A stretch of DNA of 64,000 nt. It comes from Bugula neritina. Taxonomy: Eukaryota > Bryozoa > Gymnolaemata > Cheilostomatida > Bugulidae. The notes below the pieces were generated by a model. It made no database searches and was not told the DNA's origin. It saw nothing but the letters and a program-made list of their open reading frames with translations. The translations under genes were made by a program, and so were the position numbers. The stretch spans positions 2,724,501 through 2,788,500 of the forward strand of contig OZ037766.1 of NCBI GenBank assembly GCA_964035545.1, written 5' to 3'. Positions 38,101 to 49,800 of the stretch are shown here, piece by piece; within the stretch, counting starts at the first letter, position 1, and every line of letters starts with the position of its first letter.

Positions 38101-41100
38101 CTTCATACCTTTTCTGAGAAATTAATCAATATTATAGATGTAATACACATTGGTAAAAAAAACTAAAACGTAGTCTTGGGCTGAGATTTTTCTTTATATA
38201 TTATATTTATTATTTCATTAATTTTTTACTGCACAAGAATACAAAATAGCGTTGGACTTTACACGATGTACATATCCTCAAATGTCATGCAAGCTCTGAG
38301 TTTTTATAAATATTGTGTGAGTAGTACTGAGTACTGAGTAGAAATGTTTTAGTGGTGCTTCAACTCAAAGTGTATCGTGGCCAACCCAGATGACCCGATG
38401 TGGAAAGACAAATCCATAGAGCAGAGCAGACTACAGAGTGTGGACGGCTCATGGTCTCATTGGTCTAGTTGGAGTGAGTGCTCCACTACGTGCGGCAGAG
38501 GAATCAAGTCGCGGACGAGACAGTGTGACGACCCTGAGTAAGTTAATCTTTGAGAACTACTCGGTTTCCCTTTTTAGTTAGTAATAACTAATTTTAGATT
38601 TAGGCTTAAAGCACAATACTTTTATTTATTTGCTTTATTTGTTTATATTATATATTCATTTTATTAAATTAATTATTTATCCTATTTATTTCGGTTTTGA
38701 ATTTTGTAGTTTGTAGTTTAAACAGAAAATTTGCTGAAAAATAATTTTTTGCATAAATATTTGAAACTCTTTGTGGCTCCTGGAAAAAATACCAGTTATA
38801 ATGTCAACACTGAATGCCATGTTGATAGAAATAAAAATGATCTCATGTCTAAATCATAATCTATGTTGCTAAAATCATACTATATTAAATCATATGGTTA
38901 TTTTCCCCAATGAATCTAGATTTTTAAATTAAAATAAATTCATAATCTGCTTTAAATCTGTTTAACTTAAAATTGATGTTTTTGTTTGCGACTATCATTC
39001 ATCACCAGTGCAAAAGTAGTGCATCGTATTTACTACTTGCGTGTCTCTTATTACTTACAGACCTACTCTTGGAGGTAAAGATTGCCCTGGGTTAGACTAT
39101 GATCTAAGACTATGTGACTTACCGGTAAGTATAGGAGTTATCCCACCCGCATCATATACACATATGCACTGTGGCTTCTATACTATAACATAGGCTACAG
39201 ATCACAATGGTAGCACCATGTCTGTAGTAGTCAGTAGAGATATAAGAATCTCACATCTGCTTACTTTAAAATCATGCTGACGAGTAGAGCAATCATGCTG
39301 TTGCCCTGTGAAATTAACCAAATATACTAATATGTTTCTGTGAGTGTCCCTCATGCTTTGAGTATACATCCTGTATAGATAAGTCTCATTGTTTCAATTT
39401 AACAAAGAAATGCAAACTTGGCACTCAGTGCTTTTTACAGCAGAATAGTTGTTGTTCTGGCTTCAACTGTTTTTAATTTTATCTGGACTATTCAAAAGAA
39501 ACTTTCTCAAGTGTGCGAATAGTTAGCCACTAAATATGAAGGCATATTCTATTACCTTTAAACTCTATTATGCTTAATACTTCAAATCTAAACAAAATAG
39601 AATTTCCAGAAGCACTAGTCAACTAGAGCATGGTGAAATAAACAATCATTGGTCATTCATGTTTAAAACAATTCTCTTTCTGATCTTAAAAAATGTTTTT
39701 TAAATTATACTATAATATATAGACTCGAAATATTTTTTATAGAATATTATTATGAATATTGTGAAGTTTCCCTGGTTGACTTTAGCTATGCTCTGAGAAA
39801 TAAAATCCCTCCCTACTGATTGAAGCATGTTTTATAGAAATTGATATTCACTGCTTTCTAGGAGCAAATGAGGCTGGTATGTAAAATGTTTGCTAGTCTA
39901 AGCTACAGTGTGAGAAGGTCTTGCATGAAGCACAAGGTGTATTACAGGGTGAGCCCATAACCTCATGTATGCCCATATAACCTCATATATGCAAAGCTTG
40001 TGGTGAGATGTTCACCAAAATGGCATTGCGTAATAGAAAAGTTGTCATCATTTAGCTAAAACTTGGTACCAAGTGAATAGTTGCGCAATGCCATTTTACC
40101 ATTTATAGGTGTAGTAGTGGAAAAATTTTAATAGCCTAAGCTCTTTATTATTTTGGATCAATTCAAGTTTAGGGTGCAGTTTAAAATTTTTCTGGGAACA
40201 TAACTTTATTGCTACATTTCTAATTTAGAACACAGGCTTTTTATCAATTTCTTCACTTAGTCTAGTTTGGAGTTTTGGATTGGGATGCAACTGCTTTCTT
40301 TTATTGGAGAACTCATTTCTTTAAACAGAAGTTGGCAAAAAAAATTTTTCAAGTCAAAATTCCAGAGAAAATCTTCAATAAAGAAAGTCACCTACCCACT
40401 GAGTAAAGTAGTTGCTTCTCAAACTGCTTTTAAATTATTAATGAGAAGCTTATGAAGTTACCACCTAGTTTGCACAAAGTAGCTACAGTACAGTATAATC
40501 TTCCTATGTCTATTTTTACTTCCAATACTAATATTCTGATAATAATTTTATTTAAAGAAACCTAAAATCTGCCTTAAAAATTTAATGTTAATTTCTAATA
40601 TTTAATTTAGCATTAAGATTATTAAACTATTTACAGACATGTGAGAAGGCCATAGATGATGTTAGACTGGATCAGTGTACACACTACAACAAAAGGGGGC
40701 GGACCTATGTACCTTACGAGACCGGTCAGGGTGAGCCGCTCCCCCTTGCATACTAAAAATAAGGCTATTTTCAAATTCCAAACTGAATTCCAATCTATTT
40801 TTACATAAACTAGTCCGCAATCAGCAGATTTCAATTAACTACTGCTCGGTGTTGCTTACTACATAAACTAATCACTGAATAGAGACATTTTAATAAGTCT
40901 CCGGCTACACATTGCAGAGACCAGCGCCACGCAGTGTCTGCTACATTGCCGAGCTAAAGAGCAAGACATCAGGCTGTATGGAGAGATCGAGGCACGAGAC
41001 GGAACCTTCTGTTCCTATGACGACAGGAACTCCATGTGCTATGCCGGTAAATGCATACCTGTAGGATGCGATGGTAAGATCAACTCTGGCGCTCGGGAAG

Positions 41101-44100
41101 ATACGTGTGGTGTATGTAAGGGAGATAACTCTCAGTGCACTTTGCGACAAGATTACTTCAACAATAAACTGAATAGAGGTGAAGGATTCAGCATGTATAT
41201 TTGTGCTAATTGTGCGACATGTATACTAGTGGTAGGATAACTAAAATGTACTTTACTGGTGATATAAATAATATATGACATAATATTTTGTTCTGTATGT
41301 ACTTATTGTATGATGATTTAGAGCTTATAGTGTGTTAGCATAATATATCCATATATAGCATATAATGACATATATCCATATATAGCATATTATGACATAT
41401 ATACATAAATAGTATATAATGACATATATCCATATATAGCATATGTAGTGACATATATGCATATATAGCATATAGCGATATAATATAACTGAAATACACA
41501 TAAATTAAATGACATCGCCCCCTGCAGGCTTGTATTAAAAGTATTTTATCTCTAGCTGTTGTGTATAATTATATTATTGCTTATAGCATTATATTATCAT
41601 GCACAATGTTATGTTTTACCATATACAGCATTATATGCTAAGATAATGCTACATATTACCATACATAGCATTACATGATAATATATGATGTATTATATTA
41701 TCATATATATAACATTAGATTGCTAATATAAGGTAATATATTACTACATTATCTAATGTTGTATGCTCTATAATGCTATGTCTTATCATCCATAGCATTG
41801 TGTGCCAGTGCAATGTAATATATTACCATATCTAACATTATATACATCTCTTGCAGGCTACCAACTTCTGGTGCGTCTCTATCCTGGAACCAGAAACCTG
41901 AAGCTGGTGAAACCTAACGATGCTTTTAGACTAGGTATGACTCACCTCTGTTGCCACGACAACCTGGTTTCTCTGTCTTTCGTTATTCATGTACTTGAGA
42001 CATACGGGTTCCTTTCTCTAAATATATTTTTCAAACATTCCGGAAATGAGAATATTGTTAATCTCAAATGATGCATTAGTGAAAAAGTTGTGCCCCATGT
42101 ATGAAAAACTTTTTAATGCACACATTTTATGCCAAGTAAATTTAATAGACTCTTATCCATACAAAATTGTGATGTGGCTGAAAATTTCGAATTATGCAAT
42201 TATGCACAAAAGCTGAATATCTTTTTAACCTCTGAAAATTGGCTAAAATCATGTTTCAAAATTTGTATTTAGTTTTGCGGAATACCCAAAGCAATCAGAC
42301 TGTACTATCAGAAATGACTCGTGAGCCATTTACTCTGGTGGATTATGGATCCCTTTGGAAGTATTCCAACACTCGCAGCGAGACACTGGAAACTTCTGGA
42401 CCCTTACAAGCTGAGTATGAACTAATGGTGAGCTATTAGGAGTCGTTCCACCTACAAGCATTCGTCTATTATGTATTCTATTTACAACTATGAGTATGCT
42501 TTCAGCCAATAGGCATGATCAAAGATTTTATATCTCATGTATTTAAACTAGTTTGAAATCATGTGCAAGACTTGTTAATTCTGGTTTATTGTTTTCAAAT
42601 TTTATAATTAAAAAACAAATTAACAAATTAAAAAAGAAATTGAATGTTGCTCGATATAAATTTATAATTACATTTGATAGGACAACTCACATTTTTTAAG
42701 TTATTTACAAGCACTACTGCGTATGCGGCCTTCTCATACTCAATGTCCTTTCTAGATATACTCTCTGTACAACGGAATGAGGGCAACTATGAGTATAACA
42801 TTCACCGAGCCTCTAAATGTACCCCGAGAAAACTCGGTCACTGAAGGAAGCAATACTCAGCAGGGAAACTCTTCCAGTTCTCAGTCTAAAACGAAGATTT
42901 ACGGTTGGGCTATTGGTGGGTGGGGAGAATGTAGTGTCACTTGTGGCGAAGGTTAGTTTGTGAAATTAGAAATAATATCATTTCGTTTCGTTTCTGAAAT
43001 CTTCTTTCCGATTTTCAAACTTGACGAAAAGATCTAAATTTGTAGAAAGTGTTGAAATCATTTTACTGATTAGTTTTTGCTATCCATTTGCATTACCCAT
43101 TACCCATTACCCATTACCCATTACCCATTACCCATTACCCATTACCCATTACCCATAACTCATTACCCATTACCCATTACCCATTACCCATTACCCATTA
43201 CCCATTGTCTATCAGGCTGTGCATTACAATCAGCTTGTCATAGCTCGCATTGACACAACTATATATTTCGTAAAATTGTCCGCATACTTATTGGTAGCAT
43301 ATATAGCAACAAAACACAAGAAAGTAAATTATTGGGTTTTGTTATATACGCAATTAGCTATATATTTACTCCCAAATACAAGTTTCAGAATAGTATTTAA
43401 GTAAAATGAATTAATAAACTGCAGCTTTGTTTCATGACAAATGATCACCTGAATTTATTTTGTAAAATGTTGCAGTTAGCATTTTTGTGTTTTAATTTAG
43501 TCTTACATCTGTAAGCTTGAAGTGTATATATAGTTTGTATAGCTCTCCGTTATATTCATCAGGTTTTCAAGAACACTCTCTCGTCTGTAAGAGCATACAG
43601 AGCAATAGGACTGTCCAAGATGTGCTGTGTAAGGGAGAGGAGAAGCCAGCTACTATAAGGAAATCATGTCTACTGGCACTGTGTGACATTGAGTACAGGT
43701 GAGTTAGCACTGTGTGACACAGAGTACAGGTGAGCTGTCATTATGTGACATAGAGTGCAGGTGAGCTGTCACTGTATGACATAAAGTGCAGGTGAGCTGT
43801 CACTGTGTGACATAGAGTGCAGGTGAGCTGTCACTGTGTGACACAGAGTACAGGTGAGCTGTCACTGTATGACATAGAGTGCAGGTGAGCTGTCACTGTA
43901 TGACATAGAGTGCAGGTTAGCTGTCACTGTATGACATAGAGTGCAGGTGAGCTGTCACTGACAGGAAATAGCAAATTATTCCTAATAACTGAATAAAATA
44001 TTATGTTATAATAAGAAGCTCTTACTATAGCACTGTAATGCAGTATTATATAATTATAATGCCATAACGCAATGCTTATACAAGCTTATAATGTAAGTAT

Positions 44101-46114
44101 ATATGTACAACTTAAGAATAATTTTAAGTATTATTTTATATAAATTTATAATTACTATTGGATAACTTGTGCTTATGAAAAATTATTATTATTCAATTAA
44201 ATGTACCATCTAACCTATATTATGAGTATGGAATCATAGCCCTAAATGTTTTAACTGCAGGTGGGTGTCTACTAAGTGGAGTGAGTGTCCAACCGATGTG
44301 TGCCAATCAGATAAACCGACAATGAAGAGGTGGAGCCTCTGTGTCAGGGACATGGGTGATGGTAGCAGACGTTGGGATCGTGTCAAGGACACTTTCTGCT
44401 CCTCGCTAGAGAAACCTGTGATATCAGCTCCGTGCAACACCAGTCATTGTGTACAAGATGGATACTGGAGAACCGGGAGATTTTCTCAGGTAGCTTTTTC
44501 TATGCATTACAAATTGAACTGGGGTTTTAATTTGAAGTAAGTTTGTGCTCCAGCAATTTTTATTGAAAAGGGTAAATCTTAATTAAAATCTTAAGTTCAT
44601 TAAAGAATTCATTTGAAAGTAATGAAAAAAGCTTTTTTCAAACTTACAAAGTCAGTTTGACACACTCCTATAATTTTCCTTGCCACATGCTTTATTCTCA
44701 TCATAGCTGAAGCTTTAGTTTAAAAATTGTTTTATTGCAGTGCTCTGTAACCTGTGGAGCTGGCACACAAGTTCGGGATGTCACGTGTTTGCCTATTGAT
44801 CCTCGAAATTCTAGAGCAGCCAAATGTGATGAAACAATGAAGCCATCAACAACTGAATCGTGTGCAAATCGCCCCTGTTTCTTTCTAACAGCTACACCTA
44901 CACTATCATTAACAACAACTACTACCACAACAACTACTACTACACCAACCACAACTACTACCACACCAACAACAACTACTACCACACCAACAACAACTAC
45001 TACTACACCAACAACAACTACTACTACTACACCAACTACAACTATTATGCCAACAACAACTACTACACCGCCAACAACAACAACAACAACTGCTACTACT
45101 ACTCCATCAACAACAACAACTACCAAATCAACAATTACTACAACTACTACACTGCTAACTACTGCTACATCATCATCAACAACTACTACTACAGTACCTA
45201 CTACAATGTCTACTGCTGTAAAACCTGTTCTTACTTCTACTCCAAGTCCACCAACTTTTGATGCTATAACAATCACACCAACAGCTGCAACGCCTGCCAT
45301 GGCTACAGAAGCAACTTCTAGCCTTATAGAATCAATGTTGCCAACGGTTACAGTTGGTACTGCAGAGAGAGGAAAGTCTATGCTGGTCAAGGTAGAGCAT
45401 GCATCAAATTTACCTGAAAAGGCGGATAGTTACTCCAGGAAACTAACAGCAGAAAATGGAGGAACTACAACAGAGCTCAACAACAGAGCTTGGCTTAGTG
45501 GATCTTCAACTTTACCAACCGTTTCAGCGAGCACATCAGGTTCTAGACAAGTGGGAAATCTACAAACATTAACTTCTCTTAGACCGGCCCCAGAGACAGA
45601 GAACACAGAGAAGACAACTCCAAGAGACATTGAGCAAATAACTCCAACAGACATAGAGCAGACAACTCCTGAGAACACCGGGCAGGCAACTACTGATAAT
45701 ACAGAGCAAACAACTCCAGAGAACATTAAGCAGACAACTGCAGAAACTTCTAGAACAAGATTTGTCTGGTGGTGGACTGCTACAACCTCCCAGACACCAA
45801 CTGCTACTCAATTAATGAGGCAGAGGGCTACCACTACTGGTACTGCATCTTCCACTGAGTTGACAAGCCATTCTCTCTCAACAAATGAAAACTTGGAATA
45901 TGAACAAAATAGCCATGGACCCACAACTACAGTACCACCTACGAGTAGGGGCACCACATGGAGCAACCATATTCAAAATAACATCAGTGGCACAGAGCTA
46001 CCCTCCTGTAAAACTGACTTAACCACTATATGCGATTTAATGAATAGTAAGAGATGTGAATTACCTCTTTTCAAAAAGCTTTGCTGCCTCACTTGTACGA
46101 AGTTTGTTTCGTGA
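29125..46114 (+). CDS. ADAMTS2/3/14-like: ADAMTS2/3/14-like secreted metalloproteinase (procollagen N-proteinase type) with mucin-like region
   Basis: Twenty-one exons: 29125-29211, 30192-30237, 32188-32477, 33981-34098, 34555-34748, 35295-35378, 35765-35909, 36396-36501, 37154-37300, 37484-37616, 37832-37948, 38353-38537, 39061-39124, 40637-40724, 40918-41178, 41857-41934, 42273-42427, 42756-42951, 43563-43698, 44261-44489 and 44741-46114. All phases join; 1410 residues. Signal peptide 1-24; propeptide with CYFQGKVLN and the furin-like sites RFRR and RFER; reprolysin domain from about 209 with zinc motif HEIGHTIGMSHD (352-363) and Met-turn IMAP; disintegrin-like (about 406-510); first TSP1 ([17 protein letters not shown]); Cys-rich (573-690, [11 protein letters not shown]); spacer; three more TSP1; a Thr-rich stretch; C-terminal PLAC domain ([17 protein letters not shown]...). 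[23 protein letters not shown] and [14 protein letters not shown] point to the ADAMTS2/3/14 group, which trims procollagen N-propeptides in the matrix. The catalytic residues are intact. Two introns carry splice-site repeats. Confidence 0.95.
30068..30172. repeat. 11-12 bp repeat before ADAMTS exon 2
   Basis: About nine copies of CACCTGTATTCACCTGTATC-like sequence, ending about 20 bp before the acceptor at 30190-30191. Confidence 0.85.
30238..33980 (+). other. Large ADAMTS introns 2 and 3
   Basis: Two introns (30238-32187 and 32478-33980) around the propeptide exon 32188-32477. Intron 3 begins with a TCATA/CATAT-type repeat (32480-32600) directly at the donor. Otherwise I see AT-rich sequence with no additional exon or recognisable element. 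Confidence 0.6.
36487..36950 (+). repeat. 33-bp minisatellite made of copies of the ADAMTS exon 8 end plus its 5' splice site
   Basis: The last bases of exon 8 (CATGAAATAGGTCACAC, encoding HEIGHT) and the donor GTAAGTATCTATAC are repeated 13 further times at a 33-bp period. Most copies keep AC or AT followed by GTAAGT. The first, genuine copy ends at 36501. Later copies show GCCATGAA, ACTATGAA or ACTATAAA at the former exon part. Confidence 0.95.
40017..40097. repeat. Inverted repeat in ADAMTS intron 13
   Basis: Arms AAAATGGCATTGCG (40017-40030) and CGCAATGCCATTTT (40084-40097) are exact complements, separated by 53 bp. It could be a small MITE or solo palindrome. Confidence 0.7.
41330..41840. 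repeat. AT-rich tandem repeats in ADAMTS intron 15
   Basis: First block (about 41340-41485) repeats ATATATAGCATATAATGACA-like words. Second block (about 41580-41840) repeats GCATTATATTATCAT-like words and runs close to the acceptor of exon 16 (41855-41856). Confidence 0.8.
43089..43206. repeat. 7-bp CATTACC tandem repeat in ADAMTS intron 18
   Basis: About 16 copies of CATTACC with one interruption (CATAACT near 43154). The unit is telomere-like in look but not the animal TTAGGG repeat. Confidence 0.95.
43677..43965 (+). repeat. 31-bp minisatellite made of copies of the ADAMTS exon 19 end plus its 5' splice site
   Basis: Exon 19 ends CACTGTGTGACATTGAGTACAG (43677-43698), followed by GTGAGTTAG. 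The same 22 exon-type bases plus 9 donor-type bases recur eight more times at a 31-bp period (43699-43946), each giving GTGCAG or GTACAG before GTGAGC. One copy has GTTAGC. Confidence 0.95.
44915..45200 (+). repeat. Coding ACA/ACT-rich repeat (poly-Thr, mucin-like) in ADAMTS exon 21
   Basis: In frame it encodes long Thr runs broken by Pro ([18 protein letters not shown]). It lies between the fourth TSP1 repeat and the PLAC domain. Thr-rich stretches of this kind are usually O-glycosylated. The frame stays open to the PLAC cysteines, so it is translated. Confidence 0.85.
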
Positions 46115-46870
46115 TTTCAAGAAGTAACTTTGTAACAGTTACTCTTTGGGTCAAGTAAAAACAATGCAACAACTATTATCTTTTATTTCAACTTTGTAAA
46201 AGGTTCCTTTATCTATATAATTGTTTTACTTTAAAATTCAAAATTTTCCATTGAAGTTATGTAATGTTGATGCAGGTTTAACCGTTGTATACTTGTGTAC
46301 GCAGCCCAGATATCTCTACACTGAACCATAAATCAAGGAATATTACTATGGCCATCATTGTTTGTATATTTAAATAATAGTAATATCAAACTCTTTCTAC
46401 AAAATAGATGTATAGTGTATATTTTTTATAGAAAATATAATACATTTTAAAATATACCATAATCTTGTATAGCAAATAATATTTAGTTGAAGATATGTTT
46501 GTAGCTCACTGCAAGTAATGCATATCATTTATAGCAAATATTAAAAAACATTGCTAAAACACGTTAGGTATATAATTGTTAGTAAGATTATCAAAATATG
46601 ATAATAAATACAGCAAGAGTATAGGCAAGGGCTAATTTTTATATAAATAGAAATGTAAATTTGTTAAACAAAAGTTTAAAATAGATAACATAATATGTAA
46701 TAGCAGACCCTGAGAAGGTTGCTGTATGCAGATTGAATTACATTCTAATATATTATATACAAGCTTAATAATACATAATATTACGTCATGCATCTTATAG
46801 TAAGCCTTCAAAACTTGGCAGACTTGTTTACACAATACATGTCCTGTGGAATTGTGGGTAGCAGGAAATG
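46115..46870. other. Convergent 3' interval between ADAMTS and the glutamate-type receptor
   Basis: AT-rich 756 bp between two facing stop codons. A plus-strand AATAAA lies at 46603-46608, and a minus-strand AATAAA (TTTATT) at 46182-46187. If both are used the two 3' UTRs would overlap. No exon is seen. Confidence 0.5.
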
Positions 46871-49800
46871 CTAAGAGGCGTCATACTCAGAACTCACTCT
46901 CGATGAAGATGGTGATATATTGTTAAAGCTGTCTTCACTTAAGTATGGAGTAGTGGATGTTCCAGATTCGTACGAACTGCTCTCTTTGTTACCAAAATAC
47001 TTGGGAGCTGATCTCGCTATAGGACTCGTACTTTCACTCGAAGCACTTCGCTTTCTATCAGGCTTAACATCTAGTGTTGTAGAATGTTTAGTCTTATCAC
47101 TAATAGAATGAAGTGAAATAGACATTGATCTCAAGTTCATACGTCCACCCTCGACCCAGCGTAACGCGTAAAGTCGAGGCACAAACAGACATCCCGTAGT
47201 GATTATGGCATTAATGAGTAACGCCACACTCAGTGGAACACCTTTGTAGTAGTAACTGTTGATTGTAATGTAGGCGGGTATAAAAGCTATCCAAATGATG
47301 ACAGTCGTGTAAACTGTCATTCCGATAAATCTGGACTCGTTGAAGTTGTCCGGTAACTTCCTGGTAACGAAGGCGTGGTAGGCACATGCTAGACCCAGTA
47401 GGAGATTGTATATTATTGGAGGTAGCAGGACTGGGTATGGTATTTCACACGCAATGTAGGACTCCGTAGGCCTCTTATCTGCCTGGTGATTGTTAATCTT
47501 TATTGACACACCATCTTCTCCAAAGTGAGATACCAGACAGCAGATGATTATTACTAGAACCTAAAACAGTAGTACCAAGTTTCAGTCACCTAATAGTTCG
47601 GAAAAAACTCACAGCGTAAACATACATTTATACATTCAACACCAAATAATTTGATCTATTAAATTATTTCAACTGGCACCCTTTTATAATTTATATAAAA
47701 AATATTTACTTAGGAAAATTCCTTAAAGTAAAATGCTCTCAGCTAAAGGTTGTAGTTGCAACTTGTTGAGAGTTCTGCATAATATTGCCTATTTTTTATA
47801 AATGACTATAATAGCAGCTGTTTGAGATGTACTAAGACTGACTAGATAAAGAGTATAAGAATAGATGTGGCATCTTTCTACTTTTACAATGCCGAATTGT
47901 TTATAGTGTTGAGAATAAGAAAGTCTTAAACTTTTCAAAGATAAAAAACCATCTGCTTGAGACTTAAGCCATGCACACCAACTAGTGGCTACAGCTGCTG
48001 TACTACTCCCCTAGACTATAGAGTTATACAGTAAAAGTTTGTGTTGGGATATGTATATCTATCAGGTATTTACAGATTTGGTGGATAAGAATGGTATTCA
48101 TTAGCTAACATTATTTTAATGTTTTCAAATCCTTACATCATTTAATATTTTAAATATAACATCATATAAGCAATACATTCAACGTACAATAATATGGTGC
48201 AATCAATGTCTAGCTATAATATTCACTATATAACACAGGCCAAGCTGTTTCTAATGGTAGGAGGTTTTTATTACTCATTACTAGTCAATAACCACAACAA
48301 CACAAGTTATTGCATTCATTTATTTGCAGCCAAAGTCCAACATTTTAGAAATAGTCAATATATTAAATAATTAACCATGCAATTCAAGGAAATTTGTTAA
48401 AAATCTCAAATCAATCAAAGCTACTATTATTTATGGCAAATGATTTCTACTGGGAAAAGTTCAGTTTTTCCTGGAATAAATTTTTTTCCCCTCTACTGGG
48501 ACCCAGCATTGTACGTATTCCATCAAGCAGCATTCAGCATTTGAGGAAGCAAATTTAACTCTCAACAAAAGATTTAGTATTGAAGAGAAAGTCTATGCAT
48601 ATACAATGTTTGTGCTGTATAGAAGTTTATTTTCAACGATCAAGAATCAGTTATACTGTGTGAACCTGTATAACTTGTCAGTTCTTCTGGTTAGCTTGTT
48701 TAGCCCCAGAAAAATGTAGCCCAAGTTCCAAGTTTACATGAGCACTGCTTAAGTTATAAACTATTGGATATAACAGCTACACAATTCACAGTTGTACTAG
48801 ATTAGTATCATGCTAGCTGCATGCAAACTAAATTATGTTATAGGTGTATAATATATCTAAGTACCACTTCTACTACCTACAAGGCACTTAGATTACTAAA
48901 TGCTTGCTAATAAATAGAGTTATCCTCACCTGTACTGCCACTAGTACGCCAACTATAATCAACTGGTATTTTGTTTCAATAAATTTTGGTTTTGCTGCAC
49001 TTTTCTTTCCTGTCTTGAATATTCGGTAAATGCGGTTCACCCGGGTTAGCATAGGAGCGTTGATAGTCGTGAAAGAGAGGCTGAATGTGAGAAACTGCAA
49101 ATAGCACCAATATGTGTTGGGAGATGCATTGTTACAATCGCCTGGAGATTTGCAACCCGTCTGTAGAGGTAAGAAGTAGAAAAGGAGAGACACGTATGAG
49201 AAGATAACCCCAAACCATATTATGTAACTCAGCTCTAGGCTTGTAGCTTTGATGAGACGGTGAGTTTTGTTTTTAACATAGATCACTAGTAAAGCTGACG
49301 TGAGTAACAAGCAGACAACATCCAGGGTTAGGATGACGATGGTGAAAGGGTCGGTTACATCCATGCTCTGCGGCACTATCTTCTCACAGCCATCACCTGA
49401 CGCAACAGGCGACGTATAAATGTGAAGTTTTGACTTTGTATATTTCTCACACTGTTGACACTGATAGTTTGGCAGGCCGTCAACCATGGTGATATTTGTG
49501 TACTCGTGTTTCGAGCAGTCCTCACATATCCAGCAGCATCGGGAGTTGTCGTACCCCATTTGCTTCTGACGTTGACCCATTTTACAGGTAGAGCTGCATA
49601 TTGATAGCGGCACGTCATTTTCAAAATTTAATACTTTTGGATTCCATGTTATATCTTCTGGGGGAGTTGTCATCTCGAGTATACCTTTCTTGGTGTTATA
49701 AGAGCCTATTTCCTGTAGAGTGTAGTTGTGTTTGTTGTGGGGGTTTCTTTGAAAGTTCATTATAGAATATTTGGTCTGTCCTTCACCGTATTGGTCAATA

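Noticed and set aside
39862-39950. An extra ADAMTS exon after TTTCTAG (GAGCAAATGAGG...)
   Set aside because: The exon at 39061-39124 joins 40637-40724 in phase and the TSP1-to-Cys-rich transition is complete without it; no matching donor or family sequence was seen.
43089-43206. Interstitial telomere repeat
   Set aside because: The 7-bp CATTACC unit does not match the animal telomere hexamer TTAGGG or its complement.
44701-45390. 229-residue Val-rich minus-strand frame
   Set aside because: It is the antisense of the Thr-rich coding repeat of ADAMTS exon 21.
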